A stretch of DNA of 27,937 bases from a virus. The translations under genes and the position numbers were made by a program. The stretch lies in the IMG/VR virus record IMGVR_UViG_3300042379_000273, positions 1 to 27,937 of that record. One strand, written 5' to 3'. The notes beneath the pieces are model-generated. The model did no database searches. It saw only the letters and a list, made by a program, of their open reading frames with translations, and was not told the DNA's origin. Below are positions 1-7,920 of the stretch, piece by piece (the stretch's first letter is position 1; each line of letters opens with the position of its first letter).

Positions 1-194
1 CTTTTGCTACTGAATTGTATAAGCCTTTAAATAATCTAAGCAGTAGGTCTATAATAATTAGTGATGGTTCTTCAAATGTTGTACCAAATGTAATAATTCT
101 ATTTGATAGGACTCAAGGAATTAAAATACAAGGAGGTATAACTCAAGGAATTGTATCTTTACATTTTGAGGGTTCATATAAAGTAGCAAATTAA
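1..194 (+). CDS. Partial tail/baseplate-associated protein (C-terminal 63 residues)
   Basis: An open frame enters from the left edge (first full codon at base 3) and stops at TAA 192-194. The visible residues are beta-prone, with many Ile, Val, Ser and Gly residues and a short internal repeat (TQGI twice, ten residues apart, from a 12-nt direct repeat at 111-122 and 141-152). It sits 11 nt upstream of a beta-rich protein and a large tail fibre, so a structural tail role is likely. This rests on position only; no family is recognisable in so short a fragment. Confidence 0.6.
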   Translation, partial: FATELYKPLNNLSSRSIIISDGSSNVVPNVIILFDRTQGIKIQGGITQGIVSLHFEGSYKVAN

Positions 195-205
195 AAAAAT
201 AAATT

Positions 206-1210
206 ATGGCAATAGAAGCAATTTTAATAGGTCAGCAACAAGCAGTTTTTGCGGATAACATTGTTAATCCGTATATGACTTTTAACAATGCAATTACCTA
301 CGATTTTACAAGTGGTGTAGGGAATGCAACTGTTACCAATTCAGATGAAAAGACTTTAGTAGGTAGTAAAGCAATGAAAATACGTGCTTTAACTACTTCT
401 AGCTGTAATTTTAACGCAAATGATAGTTTTGACTTCATAATTCAAAGTGATGGAGTTCATAATATACAATTTAGAGCTTGGAAATCAGATCCAGATGCTA
501 TTGTAAATATGGTTGTAAATGTTTTTATTGATGGAGCTTTAACGGCTGATAGAACAATTAATGTATTAATGGATTCAGATAATGGATTTGTTGACGATTC
601 TTGGAATTTATTTTATCAATCATTTACAGCATTAAATGGAGATAATGCTTCTATTTCATTTTACTTTCAAAGTGATACCGTTGATTGTATTGTTTATTTA
701 GATGCTTTCAAAGTAGAAGCTAATAATCAAAATCAATTAGCACCAAGCCTTTATACAGATCCACAATTCTTAATAAACAAATGGTCTAGGATTTATGACT
801 TTGATAATACACAATTATTATTTGAAGATACTGCAATTAATTTTAGTTTATTTGAGGGTACATTTGAAAGCAATTGTGGAAGTGAGATATTAGTTGAGGG
901 AGTAGGATTTAAGCCTACTAGATTAAATAGTTTCTTTACAGTTAATGCTAACTTTTTAGCAAAAGTACCTACTGGAACAACTCCACATATTGAAGCTGAA
1001 TTAAACATTAATGGAACGACATATTATGGCGATTGTAAGTTTTTACAAAAGGCAGTTGATGGATTAGAGTATGTAAACTTTTCTTTTCAAATTCCTTGTA
1101 ATGCAGAGTTTTTACAATTTGATGGCGCACTTGAATTAATAGCAAAAGGAAACGATATTGAAATAAGCAGACGAGTTTTGACAATTTCAGAAACAGTAAA
1201 TTCAAATTAA
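206..1210 (+). CDS. Beta-rich phage structural protein, probably tail/receptor-binding accessory
   Basis: A 334-aa protein whose ATG follows the context AAATT typical of this phage. It has no signal peptide or membrane segment and is rich in Asn, Phe, Thr and Val. Residues about 35-170 form alternating hydrophobic strands ending in a phrase like VYLDAFKVE, which resembles the last strand of jelly-roll carbohydrate-binding modules. A second beta-rich half (about 185-330) ends in ISRRVLTISETV. It is 1 nt upstream of the large fibre and follows another tail gene, so it is probably part of the distal tail that meets the cell surface. The carbohydrate-binding idea is inference from sequence texture; no named family is recognised. 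Confidence 0.6.
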   Translation: MAIEAILIGQQQAVFADNIVNPYMTFNNAITYDFTSGVGNATVTNSDEKTLVGSKAMKIRALTTSSCNFNANDSFDFIIQSDGVHNIQFRAWKSDPDAIVNMVVNVFIDGALTADRTINVLMDSDNGFVDDSWNLFYQSFTALNGDNASISFYFQSDTVDCIVYLDAFKVEANNQNQLAPSLYTDPQFLINKWSRIYDFDNTQLLFEDTAINFSLFEGTFESNCGSEILVEGVGFKPTRLNSFFTVNANFLAKVPTGTTPHIEAELNINGTTYYGDCKFLQKAVDGLEYVNFSFQIPCNAEFLQFDGALELIAKGNDIEISRRVLTISETVNSN

Positions 1211-1211
1211 T

Positions 1212-4200
1212 ATGTTTACAATAGAGAAAGACCTAAGCGGTATATTTTGGCATATTTACAACAATGCAAGAACACGAGTAAACGTATCTGACTTTGATGT
1301 AGTTATAGATTCAATATCACAGACGTTTATAATTCAATGTAAGAACGGTTCAAACATACCTAGTCAAGCAATTGCAATAAGTTTAATGCAAGTAATTGAC
1401 TTGAACGTTGGTACTTCTCCAATTCCTTTTAGTGGGGCAGACGGTCTTATTCAATTGTTAATGGCTAAGAATTACACGCCTTATTTACAAGATGCTCCAT
1501 CTCAATCTGTTTATGTTTATAGAGTTGGTCAAGTTGGAGTGTTTACAATGACACCTACACAGTTTACAAATAACTTTAATAGTACTGGTTTAGGTACTAG
1601 CACAATGATAGGTTGGGCGTTAAGAAATGGAAATAACGGAACTAAAAACCAACAAGGTAAATTCTCACTAAATAAAGGTGCAAGTCCTTACGATGTTATT
1701 GGAACTCTTGGTGGTAGTGCGAATAGTGTTTTGATAGGACACGACCACGATATGGTAAATGTAATGGGTGGTGCTGCTTCTTATGGCGCTCCTAGTGGTG
1801 GGAATGTATATGTAGCTACGACAAAGAAAACTTCTATTAAAGGTATTTCTAATACTGGTGCAGATGCTCCTAGCGAGACTGGTGTTGGTAAAAATATGCC
1901 TCCTTACTTAATTGATGTTTGGGTTGAAAGAGTTACTGATTTAATTATCAATTCAGGGAGCGGTGGCGGAGGCGGTGGCGGAGTTCAAACAGTTACAGGA
2001 GTAACTGTTACAGGAACGGCAACTGATAGAATTGTTGGAGTACCTACCTTAAATCAAGTTCTTACAGAAGATAATGAAACTGGTGGCGAAAACATACTTA
2101 TAAATGATGCTGATGCAATAGAACTAGAAAACGGTTCAAAATTAAGTCAAGGAATAGTAGATGCTGGAACTGGTGGAAACAAAGGTATTGCTTTAACGTG
2201 TGCGGTTGGTTTTGAGTGGAAGTTTGAAGCAGGAGAAGCATATTTAACTGAAACAACAAGTGGATATATTAGTCTTAAACAATATGCACGAAGTTTACCA
2301 TCGGTAAATGATGATATTACAAAAGGTTTTATAAGTGGCAGTAAATGGTATTCTGATAATTTCACATATTTTTACGAGTGTACTGATCCAACAACTGGAG
2401 CAGCGGTTTGGGTGCAAAATTTTGGTACAACTCCTACACTTCAAGAAGTATTAGACAATAATCACGATTTAGTAGATGGAAATAATTTTCAAGGCACGGG
2501 AGCTGGATTAGGAAATTCAAACAACGATGTAAATGCTTTTGGAACTAATGCGGCAACCAATAATGGTGGTCCAAGTGTTAACGCTTTAGGAAATAATGCA
2601 GCTACAAATAATGTCGGAGCAAACATTAATTCTTTTGGAGTTAACGCATCTTTAGATAATCAAGGAGATAACATAAACGCTTTCGGTACAAATGCAGCAA
2701 ATGGCAACACTGGTAGTGGAGTAAACGCTTTAGGAAGTGGAGCTGGAGAAGATAACTTATTTAATAATGTTAACCTATTTGGTTCTAATGCAAATGCAGA
2801 TGAAGATAATCAAACCGTATTTTCAAAAAACGGTACTATTATGGCTAGAGTTTCAACTACTGAATTAACAGATAGTAGAAAATATACTTTACAAGATGCA
2901 GATGGAACTTTGGCTTTTTTAAGTGATATTACTGGCGGTGGTACAGTTACTTCAGTCGGATTAACTATGCCAAGTGCTTTTAAGGTAACAAATAGTCCTA
3001 TTACATCAAGTGGAGATATAGCAGTTACAGGGGATGGAGCAGTATCGCAATACGTTCGTGGCGATGGTAGTTTAGCTAATTTTCCAACTTCAAGCGGTGG
3101 CGGTTCATCATTATCTTTTTATCTAAATGGTTCAGTTTCACAAGGCACATTTGGAGGAGTTGCATTTAAAGAAATGGATAGAACACCAATTCTAGGTGCA
3201 GGTACAGATTTTACAATAAATGCAAATGGTTATATTCAATCATTTATTACAGATGCTGGAGTACCAAATCAATTAGAGATACCAGCAGGAAATTGGAATT
3301 TTGAAACCTATTTTAGTGCTTCAAGTGGTGGAGGTTCGCCATCATTTTACGTTGAGTTATACAAATGGGATGGTACAACTCTATCTTTAATTGCAAGTAG
3401 CTCTGCAACGCCTGAGAATATAACAGGAGGCACAAGTATAGATTTGTATGTTAGTGCTTTAGCAGTACCACAAACTACATTATTAGCAACTGATAGACTA
3501 GCAGTTAGAATTTACGTTACACATAGTGGAAGAACTATTACACTTCACACAGAAAACAGTCATCTTTGTCAAATAATAACAACCTTTTCAACTGGTTTAA
3601 CTGCATTAAATGGACTTACAGCACAAGTACAAAATTTAGCAGTAGGAACAACAGGAACTGATTTTGGTATTAACTCTACCACAGCAACACACACGTTTAA
3701 TTTACCAACAGCAAGCGCAAGTAATAGGGGTGCTTTAAGTTCAGCGGATTGGACAACATTTAACAGCAAACAAAATACAGCTACATTAATTTTTGATTCG
3801 ATTCAAAAAGCAATAATGAGAGATAATTATTTTTGGTTTGTTCCTAATAATATTTCAACAGGAGTAGCTGCTGGTTTTGGTTATTCTGAAAGGTTAATGG
3901 GAAATACTTTTACTATTGCTGGGAACGGTAATTTATTAAGAGGGTTAATGGCTTTTAATACAACTGCAACAGCTGGTACAATAGCATTTATGAGAAGACA
4001 CGATAGTATGATATTAACTGGTTTAGAGGTTGTATTTACTCGTAAAATTCAATTTAATTCTAACGTGTCAGGACAGCGTTTCTTTTGCGGAATAAGCAAA
4101 GGAAATCAATTTAGTGCACCAACTAACGTAGAGCCATCAACACTAACTGATATTGTGGGAGTTTGTCAATTATCTAGTTCAACTAATATGCACGTTGTTC

Positions 4201-4499
4201 ACAATGACGCAAGTGGAACAGCTACAACAATAGATTTAGGAAGTTCATATCCTTGTACCGATTCGCAATATAACTACTACATTACAATCGAGCAAACAAT
4301 TACAAGTTATATTGTAACAGTTGAAAGGGTAACAGTATCAACTGGAGCAAGTATATCAACTACAAACACATTAAGCACTAACATTCCTAATTATGCAACT
4401 GGAACTATTCAATTATTAACTTGGATTTCAAATAACGCTACTGCTGCTGTTGCAAGTTATTTAGATGGTGGCGCAATAGGGAACGTAAAAAATCAATAA
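1212..4499 (+). CDS. Large mosaic tail fibre with collar-like domain, Gly linker and beta-roll repeats
   Basis: A 1095-aa protein. Residues about 130-240 read like a phage tail-collar domain: a GWALRNGNNGT segment at 134 onward, a GHDHDM His-rich loop and the closing phrase NMPPYLIDVWVERV from 228. A run of Gly follows (about 249-256). Residues 438-533 are six 16-residue repeats of the YadA-head type. Around 575-640 comes a segment seen in Bacteroidota phage fibres (TVTSVGLTMP, then YVRGDGSLANFP), and near 845 the phrase SSADWTTFNSKQN. The C-terminal ~230 residues are beta-rich and may be the receptor-binding tip. The mosaic is the usual mark of host-range fibres; trimer formation is inferred from the repeats. 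Confidence 0.85.
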   Translation: MFTIEKDLSGIFWHIYNNARTRVNVSDFDVVIDSISQTFIIQCKNGSNIPSQAIAISLMQVIDLNVGTSPIPFSGADGLIQLLMAKNYTPYLQDAPSQSVYVYRVGQVGVFTMTPTQFTNNFNSTGLGTSTMIGWALRNGNNGTKNQQGKFSLNKGASPYDVIGTLGGSANSVLIGHDHDMVNVMGGAASYGAPSGGNVYVATTKKTSIKGISNTGADAPSETGVGKNMPPYLIDVWVERVTDLIINSGSGGGGGGGVQTVTGVTVTGTATDRIVGVPTLNQVLTEDNETGGENILINDADAIELENGSKLSQGIVDAGTGGNKGIALTCAVGFEWKFEAGEAYLTETTSGYISLKQYARSLPSVNDDITKGFISGSKWYSDNFTYFYECTDPTTGAAVWVQNFGTTPTLQEVLDNNHDLVDGNNFQGTGAGLGNSNNDVNAFGTNAATNNGGPSVNALGNNAATNNVGANINSFGVNASLDNQGDNINAFGTNAANGNTGSGVNALGSGAGEDNLFNNVNLFGSNANADEDNQTVFSKNGTIMARVSTTELTDSRKYTLQDADGTLAFLSDITGGGTVTSVGLTMPSAFKVTNSPITSSGDIAVTGDGAVSQYVRGDGSLANFPTSSGGGSSLSFYLNGSVSQGTFGGVAFKEMDRTPILGAGTDFTINANGYIQSFITDAGVPNQLEIPAGNWNFETYFSASSGGGSPSFYVELYKWDGTTLSLIASSSATPENITGGTSIDLYVSALAVPQTTLLATDRLAVRIYVTHSGRTITLHTENSHLCQIITTFSTGLTALNGLTAQVQNLAVGTTGTDFGINSTTATHTFNLPTASASNRGALSSADWTTFNSKQNTATLIFDSIQKAIMRDNYFWFVPNNISTGVAAGFGYSERLMGNTFTIAGNGNLLRGLMAFNTTATAGTIAFMRRHDSMILTGLEVVFTRKIQFNSNVSGQRFFCGISKGNQFSAPTNVEPSTLTDIVGVCQLSSSTNMHVVHNDASGTATTIDLGSSYPCTDSQYNYYITIEQTITSYIVTVERVTVSTGASISTTNTLSTNIPNYATGTIQLLTWISNNATAAVASYLDGGAIGNVKNQ
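2523..2810 (+). repeat. Six tandem 48-nt (16-residue) coding repeats in the tail fibre
   Basis: Six consecutive 16-residue units occupy fibre residues 438-533. The consensus is roughly x-x-(V/I)-N-(A/S/L)-(F/L)-G-x-(N/G)-A, then four variable residues, often Asn/Asp, and usually Gly. The first three begin NDVNAFGTNA, PSVNALGNNA and ANINSFGVNA. DNA identity between units is only partial, so these are old repeats. The periodicity matches left-handed beta-roll head repeats of trimeric autotransporter adhesins. Confidence 0.8.
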
Positions 4500-4501
4500 T
4501 T

Positions 4502-4759
4502 ATGTACTATAAAAATTCAAAATACCAAATCTTTGATGCTGATAACAACCTTGTAATAATGCAAGAGGGAACAACGCAATATAACGCATATTTAGCGTAT
4601 TTGCAGAACGATGGCGAGTTAATCGATACTGACTATGAAATAGCAGTAAATGAGAGCGCAAATGTTAAAGATATAGTTATTGATTTACTTACAAAGCAAG
4701 TTGAAACATTGAGCGAAACAGAGAAAACAGATTTACTAGAAACAATTTTAAACACCTAA
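4502..4759 (+). CDS. Unknown 85-aa protein between tail fibre and lysis genes
   Basis: ATG follows the fibre stop after 2 nt, in the same TAATTATG context. The N-terminus (YQIFDADNNLVIMQEGTTQYNAYLAYLQNDGEL) looks like a small beta hairpin with an amphipathic helix. The C-terminal half is an acidic helix with a Leu heptad pattern (VIDLLTKQVETLSETEKTDLLETIL). No membrane segment. Tight coupling to the fibre gene suggests a fibre chaperone or small tail component, but that is only a positional guess. Confidence 0.7.
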   Translation: MYYKNSKYQIFDADNNLVIMQEGTTQYNAYLAYLQNDGELIDTDYEIAVNESANVKDIVIDLLTKQVETLSETEKTDLLETILNT

Positions 4760-4760
4760 T

Positions 4761-5102
4761 ATGAAAGACTTAATTAAATCAATCCTAAGCGATGTTAAAA
4801 GTTGGAATAGAATATTAGTTAATCGTTGGCATTTACACGCACCGATCGCTTTAATTGCAGGGTGCTTTATGTTTTGGCTACTAAAAGACACAATAAGCGA
4901 CACTTATGTATCAACAGAAATAGCGTTTAAGATATTTGTACCTGCATTTTTAGGCGGTATTTGCCTTTGGTTGTTTGAAGCGTGGCAAAAGAAAGGGCGC
5001 ATAATTGGAGAACTTGAAATGTTTGAGAGCAATAAGGACTTTATTGTCGGTTTATTTTTCTTACTTTGCGGAATAGTAATAACTTTTTTTTATTTTTTGT
5101 AG
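4761..5102 (+). CDS. Three-segment membrane protein, holin candidate
   Basis: A 113-aa protein with three hydrophobic stretches at about residues 27-41, 54-73 and 94-112, separated by short charged loops (KDTISDTY and WQKKGRIIGELEMFESNKD). The N-terminal 25 residues are basic and amphipathic. Its size and topology suit a class I holin, and it lies two genes before the endolysin in a same-strand cluster. Holins are not conserved in sequence, so the assignment depends on topology and position. The following gene also has a membrane anchor and is the alternative candidate. Confidence 0.65.
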   Translation: MKDLIKSILSDVKSWNRILVNRWHLHAPIALIAGCFMFWLLKDTISDTYVSTEIAFKIFVPAFLGGICLWLFEAWQKKGRIIGELEMFESNKDFIVGLFFLLCGIVITFFYFL

Positions 5103-5105
5103 TTT

Positions 5106-5519
5106 ATGGAATGGATTGTTAATAATTGGATGTTGATAGTAGGAGCAATAAGCACTCCGATAGCTTGGGTATTTGGAGGTAAACAAGCCAAAGCGCAGGA
5201 AATAAAAAAAGGCGAAACTGATATAAAGAAAGGTAATGCCGATGCGGTTTCAGCGATGCAAGAAGTTTATAATAAATTCCTAGATGACTATAAATTACGA
5301 ATGAGCGAGGTTATGACTGAACTTACAGAAGTAAAGGACAATTATAAGACGATGCAGAAGCAATTTAATGAAATGCAAATCTCTTACCTTAACGATACAG
5401 AAAAACATAGAGATTTATCTTCAAAATATACAGCTTTGGAAAAGGACTATGAGCAGTTAAAAGGTTTGTATGATAAATTGAAAAAAGATTTTGACGCACA
5501 AAAAAAATTAGCCAAATGA
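5106..5519 (+). CDS. Membrane-anchored coiled-coil protein of the lysis cassette
   Basis: 137 residues: one N-terminal membrane segment (about 5-24, WIVNNWMLIVGAISTPIAWVF) and then a long charged helix from about 45 to the end, rich in Lys, Glu, Gln and Asp with a leucine/methionine heptad pattern. This is the layout of an i-spanin or of a holin partner. Its last codons overlap the endolysin start by 4 nt (ATGA), so the two are translationally coupled. A separate u-spanin candidate lies downstream, so whether this protein works as a spanin or as a holin/antiholin partner is open. Confidence 0.65.
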   Translation: MEWIVNNWMLIVGAISTPIAWVFGGKQAKAQEIKKGETDIKKGNADAVSAMQEVYNKFLDDYKLRMSEVMTELTEVKDNYKTMQKQFNEMQISYLNDTEKHRDLSSKYTALEKDYEQLKGLYDKLKKDFDAQKKLAK

Positions 5520-5962
5520 AACTCGATGATAATGGTTACAAATTGATACAAGGCTTCGAGGGATTGTCTTTAGTTCCTTATTTATGCAGCGCAAAAGTAG
5601 CGACCATAGGTTACGGAGCGACTTTTTACCCTAGCGGTAAAAAAGTAACAATGCAAGATGCTCCGATAAGTTTAGCCACAGCGAAATGGATGTTTAGAAC
5701 AATAGCGGATAGGTTTGCAGTTGATGTAGATAAAATGATTAAAGCAAATATCAATCAAAACCAGTTCAACGCTATTGTGTCTTTAGCTTATAACATCGGA
5801 CTTGCTGGACTTGCTAAAAGTTCATTATTGAAAAAAGTAAATGCTAATCCTAGCGATCCGACAATTACAAACTCCTTTATGATTTGGAATAAAGCGGGTG
5901 GCAAAGTATTAAACGGACTTACTAAAAGACGTGCTATTGAAGCTAAATTGTATTTTGCATAG
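5516..5962 (+). CDS. Endolysin, phage-type lysozyme (GH24)
   Basis: A 148-aa muramidase-type endolysin that would cut the glycan backbone of peptidoglycan. The GH24 active-site signature E-x8-(D/C)-x5-T is present: Glu15 in GFEG, Cys24 in YLCSAK and Thr30 in ATIGYG. Later family landmarks are also visible, such as FNAIVSLAYNIG (about 83-94) and a WNKAGGK...LTKRRAIEAKLY C-terminus. Cys replaces Asp at the second position, as in part of the family. There is no signal peptide, so it needs a holin for export. The start overlaps the preceding stop (ATGA). Confidence 0.93.
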   Translation: MKLDDNGYKLIQGFEGLSLVPYLCSAKVATIGYGATFYPSGKKVTMQDAPISLATAKWMFRTIADRFAVDVDKMIKANINQNQFNAIVSLAYNIGLAGLAKSSLLKKVNANPSDPTITNSFMIWNKAGGKVLNGLTKRRAIEAKLYFA

Positions 5963-5971
5963 ATAAAAGGG

Positions 5972-5979
5972 TACATTTG
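5972..5979 (+). promoter_or_regulatory. Promoter -7 element (TACATTTG) with a leader hairpin
   Basis: TACATTTG fits the Bacteroidota -7 consensus TAnnTTTG. A TTG at 5948-5950 lies 21 nt upstream, within the spacing reported for flavobacterial -33 elements. Just inside the expected transcript is a perfect 7-bp inverted repeat, TTTGTTG (5976-5982) and CAACAAA (5991-5997), with an 8-nt loop, four bases before the ATG context of the phosphoesterase at 6002. The hairpin may influence initiation. Confidence 0.6.
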
Positions 5980-6001
5980 TTGAAACTAAACAACAAAAAT
6001 T

Positions 6002-7021
6002 ATGGGCGTAAAAGGAAACCAAAACGCAGCAACCTACAAAAAAGATATTATATTATCTTATTTGAAAAGATTTCCAAAAGCTACAACGATGGCTATCTCA
6101 CGAATGATATTTTTTGAAAATCCTTTAGACTTTAAAAAGCTAGAGGGAGTTAGGGGAATGGTTAGACAGTACAGAAATGAAAGTAAAAATAAATCCATCA
6201 CGCTAGAGGGAGTTAGAACAGCAGAGGAGAAGAAATTAGCAATGCGACAAATTTCCGAACTTCCTGAAAGCGATTACTCAAAATTAGAGCCTTTCATTAT
6301 TCCAAAAGGACAAAATAACATATTAGTTTTATCGGATATTCATTTACCGTATCAAGATAATCACGCACTTACACTAGCTTTGAATTACGGACTTGAAAAC
6401 AAAGTAAACGCTGTTTATTTGAATGGCGATACGATTGATATGTACCAAGCGAGTAGGTTTACAAAAGACAGACGTTTACGTGATCTAGCTGGGGAGTTGG
6501 AAATGACTAGGGAGTTTTTAAAATTGGTGCAAGGTATGTTTAAATGCCCGATTTATTTTAAGATAGGAAACCACGAAGCGAGATGGGAGCATTATTTACA
6601 ATTAAAAGCGCCCGAACTATTAGGGATTGACGATTTTAAACTTGAGCAAATATTACGATTTAGAGAGTTTGGCGTTACGCTTGTAAAAGATAAGCAAATA
6701 GCAATGGCGGGAAAACTCCCAATACTTCATGGACACGAATGGTATGGCGGTTTTGCGCCTCCAGTTAATCCAGCGAGGGGGTTATTTTTAAAAGCAAAAG
6801 AAAGCGCATTAGTCGGACACCATCATCGCACTAGCGAACACACAGAAAAGACTTTAAGCGGGGAAGTAGTTACAACGTGGTCGACTGGATGCCTTTGCGG
6901 ACTTGAACCCGAGTATGCGCCTTACAATAATTATAATCACGGATTTGCTCACGTTAAAGTTGGAAGCGATGGCAATTACGAATTAAAAAACATTCGCATC
7001 ATTAACTATAAAATCGTTTAA
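6002..7021 (+). CDS. Calcineurin-like metallophosphoesterase with N-terminal helical domain
   Basis: 339 residues. The C-terminal part (from about 105) carries all metallophosphoesterase motifs in order: D112-x-H114 (SDIH), G142-D143 (NGDTID), G189-N190-H191-E192, H245 (HGHEW) and G272-H273-H274-H275. These bind a dinuclear metal centre and hydrolyse phosphomono- or diesters. The first ~65 residues form a basic helical region beginning GVKGNQNAATYKKD, possibly winged-helix and DNA-binding. The motif set alone does not settle the substrate (nucleic acid, nucleotide or protein). It has its own promoter, although it sits between the endolysin and the spanin candidate. Confidence 0.88.
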   Translation: MGVKGNQNAATYKKDIILSYLKRFPKATTMAISRMIFFENPLDFKKLEGVRGMVRQYRNESKNKSITLEGVRTAEEKKLAMRQISELPESDYSKLEPFIIPKGQNNILVLSDIHLPYQDNHALTLALNYGLENKVNAVYLNGDTIDMYQASRFTKDRRLRDLAGELEMTREFLKLVQGMFKCPIYFKIGNHEARWEHYLQLKAPELLGIDDFKLEQILRFREFGVTLVKDKQIAMAGKLPILHGHEWYGGFAPPVNPARGLFLKAKESALVGHHHRTSEHTEKTLSGEVVTTWSTGCLCGLEPEYAPYNNYNHGFAHVKVGSDGNYELKNIRIINYKIV

Positions 7022-7022
7022 A

Positions 7023-7520
7023 ATGAAATATTTACTACTTGCATTTCTTATTGTTTCCTGCGGAGCAAAAACAATTAATAAAGAGGAAAAGAAAACCGAT
7101 AGTATTGCTACAACTATTGCAGTAGTGAAAACCGATAGCACTTCTATTGATAAAAAGGTACTCGTTTATGATGTTCAAACGGATGAAATCGTAATTGAAG
7201 CAGTAGATACAACCGAGCCAATCGAAATAACCAACAACGAGGGCAAAGTAACCAAGTACAAAAACGCTCGTTTAAGCACTAAAAAAAGAAAAGACAACAC
7301 AATAGTAGTAAGCGAAAAGATAGTGGCTAAAATCGTTGTTGATTCAGTTACAAACGAGATTGAAGTTAATAAAGTTGAAAGCACAAAGATAGTTTACAAG
7401 GAGCAGTTTAATTGGGGAACATTTATTTTGCAACTCTGGTGGTTATGGCTACTTATAATTTTAGCAATTTATTTAGCTTATCGATATTATAAAGGTTATC
7501 TCAAATTCCCTTTACTTTGA
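7023..7520 (+). CDS. Lipoprotein with C-terminal membrane segment, u-spanin candidate
   Basis: 165 residues. The N-terminus (MKYLLLAFLIVSC) is a lipoprotein signal with lipobox I-V-S-C and Cys13 as the lipidated residue. The middle is a charged, Thr/Lys/Glu/Val-rich, beta-prone region. Residues about 132-153 are a Trp- and Leu-rich transmembrane helix followed by a basic tail (YRYYKGYLK). An outer-membrane lipid anchor plus a C-terminal inner-membrane helix is the architecture of unimolecular spanins such as T1 gp11, which fuse the two membranes at the end of lysis. Family identity is inferred from topology and proximity to the endolysin. Confidence 0.72.
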   Translation: MKYLLLAFLIVSCGAKTINKEEKKTDSIATTIAVVKTDSTSIDKKVLVYDVQTDEIVIEAVDTTEPIEITNNEGKVTKYKNARLSTKKRKDNTIVVSEKIVAKIVVDSVTNEIEVNKVESTKIVYKEQFNWGTFILQLWWLWLLIILAIYLAYRYYKGYLKFPLL

Positions 7521-7636
7521 TTCCACAGTACGAATGGATAAAAGAGGGTAAAGATTGGGTGCGAGTTGAGAAGCCAGTCAACAAATGGAAAGGGATTCCG
7601 CCGATTGAGGTTGAAATAAAAAAGCCGCTAGATTAA
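7517..7636 (+). CDS. Small 39-aa ORF with TTG start overlapping the spanin stop
   Basis: A TTG at 7517 overlaps the preceding TGA (TTGA, the 4-nt overlap arrangement), and the frame is open to TAA 7634-7636. The predicted peptide (IPQYEWIKEGKDWVRVEKP, then NKWKGIPPIEVEIKKPLD) is polar, Trp/Lys/Pro-rich and protein-like, with no ATG in frame. The frame is closed at 7490, so TTG or another near-cognate codon is the only choice. Its stop codon lies in the loop of the terminator that follows. Function unknown. Confidence 0.5.
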   Translation: MIPQYEWIKEGKDWVRVEKPVNKWKGIPPIEVEIKKPLD

Positions 7637-7647
7637 TAGCGGCTTTT
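7620..7647 (+). terminator. Intrinsic terminator ending the lysis operon
   Basis: AAAAGCCGCTA (7620-7630), a 6-nt loop GATTAA and TAGCGGCTTTT (7637-7647) form a perfect 11-bp stem with a T-run. It is nearly symmetrical (A-run before, T-run after), so it can also serve the convergent minus-strand transcript that ends at 7701. Confidence 0.9.
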
Positions 7648-7700
7648 CTAATTATCAAACATCAAACATTATGAAAGGCAAATGTAGTAATTTATTTTAA

Positions 7701-7784
7701 TTACCAACAAACTAAAACGCCATAAGTTATCGCTACTAATAGAATGACTATTAAAAGCACCAATCCCTCGTTATTTTTTCTCAT
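7701..7784 (-). CDS. 27-aa single-pass membrane micropeptide
   Basis: The minus-strand ATG at 7784 overlaps the end of the upstream 49-aa ORF by 14 nt. The peptide starts MRKNNEG and continues as one hydrophobic helix (LVLLIVILLVAITYGVLVCW). A basic N-terminus plus a 20-residue hydrophobic span indicates a bona fide membrane peptide, with the C-terminus possibly outside. It is the last gene of the minus-strand unit that begins with the methyltransferase. Function unknown. Confidence 0.5.
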   Translation of the reverse strand: MRKNNEGLVLLIVILLVAITYGVLVCW

Positions 7785-7920
7785 TGTATTTTGTAGTTAA
7801 ATAATCATAAGCTAATCGGTTACATTCTTTTGTACCTCCGATCACTTCGATCTTATACTTTTCTAGTTTTCCGTTATACGGTTCTCGTTTCTCTATTCCT
7901 TTTTTTGGTCTTCCTGCCAT
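7771..7920 (-). CDS. 49-aa basic peptide with an AT-hook-like N-terminus
   Basis: The minus-strand ATG at 7920 lies 28 nt inside the end of the 86-aa gene. The N-terminus MAGRPKKGIEKREP contains a GRP core flanked by lysines, like an AT-hook minor-groove DNA-binding motif. The rest (YKIEVIGGTKECNRLAYDYLTTKY) is helical and polar. Nested overlaps on both sides suggest translational coupling. The DNA-binding role is inference from the short motif. Confidence 0.55.
   Translation of the reverse strand: MAGRPKKGIEKREPYNGKLEKYKIEVIGGTKECNRLAYDYLTTKYNEKK

Noticed and set aside
2523-2810. Regular 48-nt units as a possible CRISPR array
   Set aside because: The units are in frame inside a fibre gene, have no constant repeat with unique spacers, and match protein beta-roll periodicity.
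7671-7700. Nine-codon ATG ORF after the lysis terminator
   Set aside because: Too short, without conserved context or overlap with a neighbour; it lies between two convergent units.
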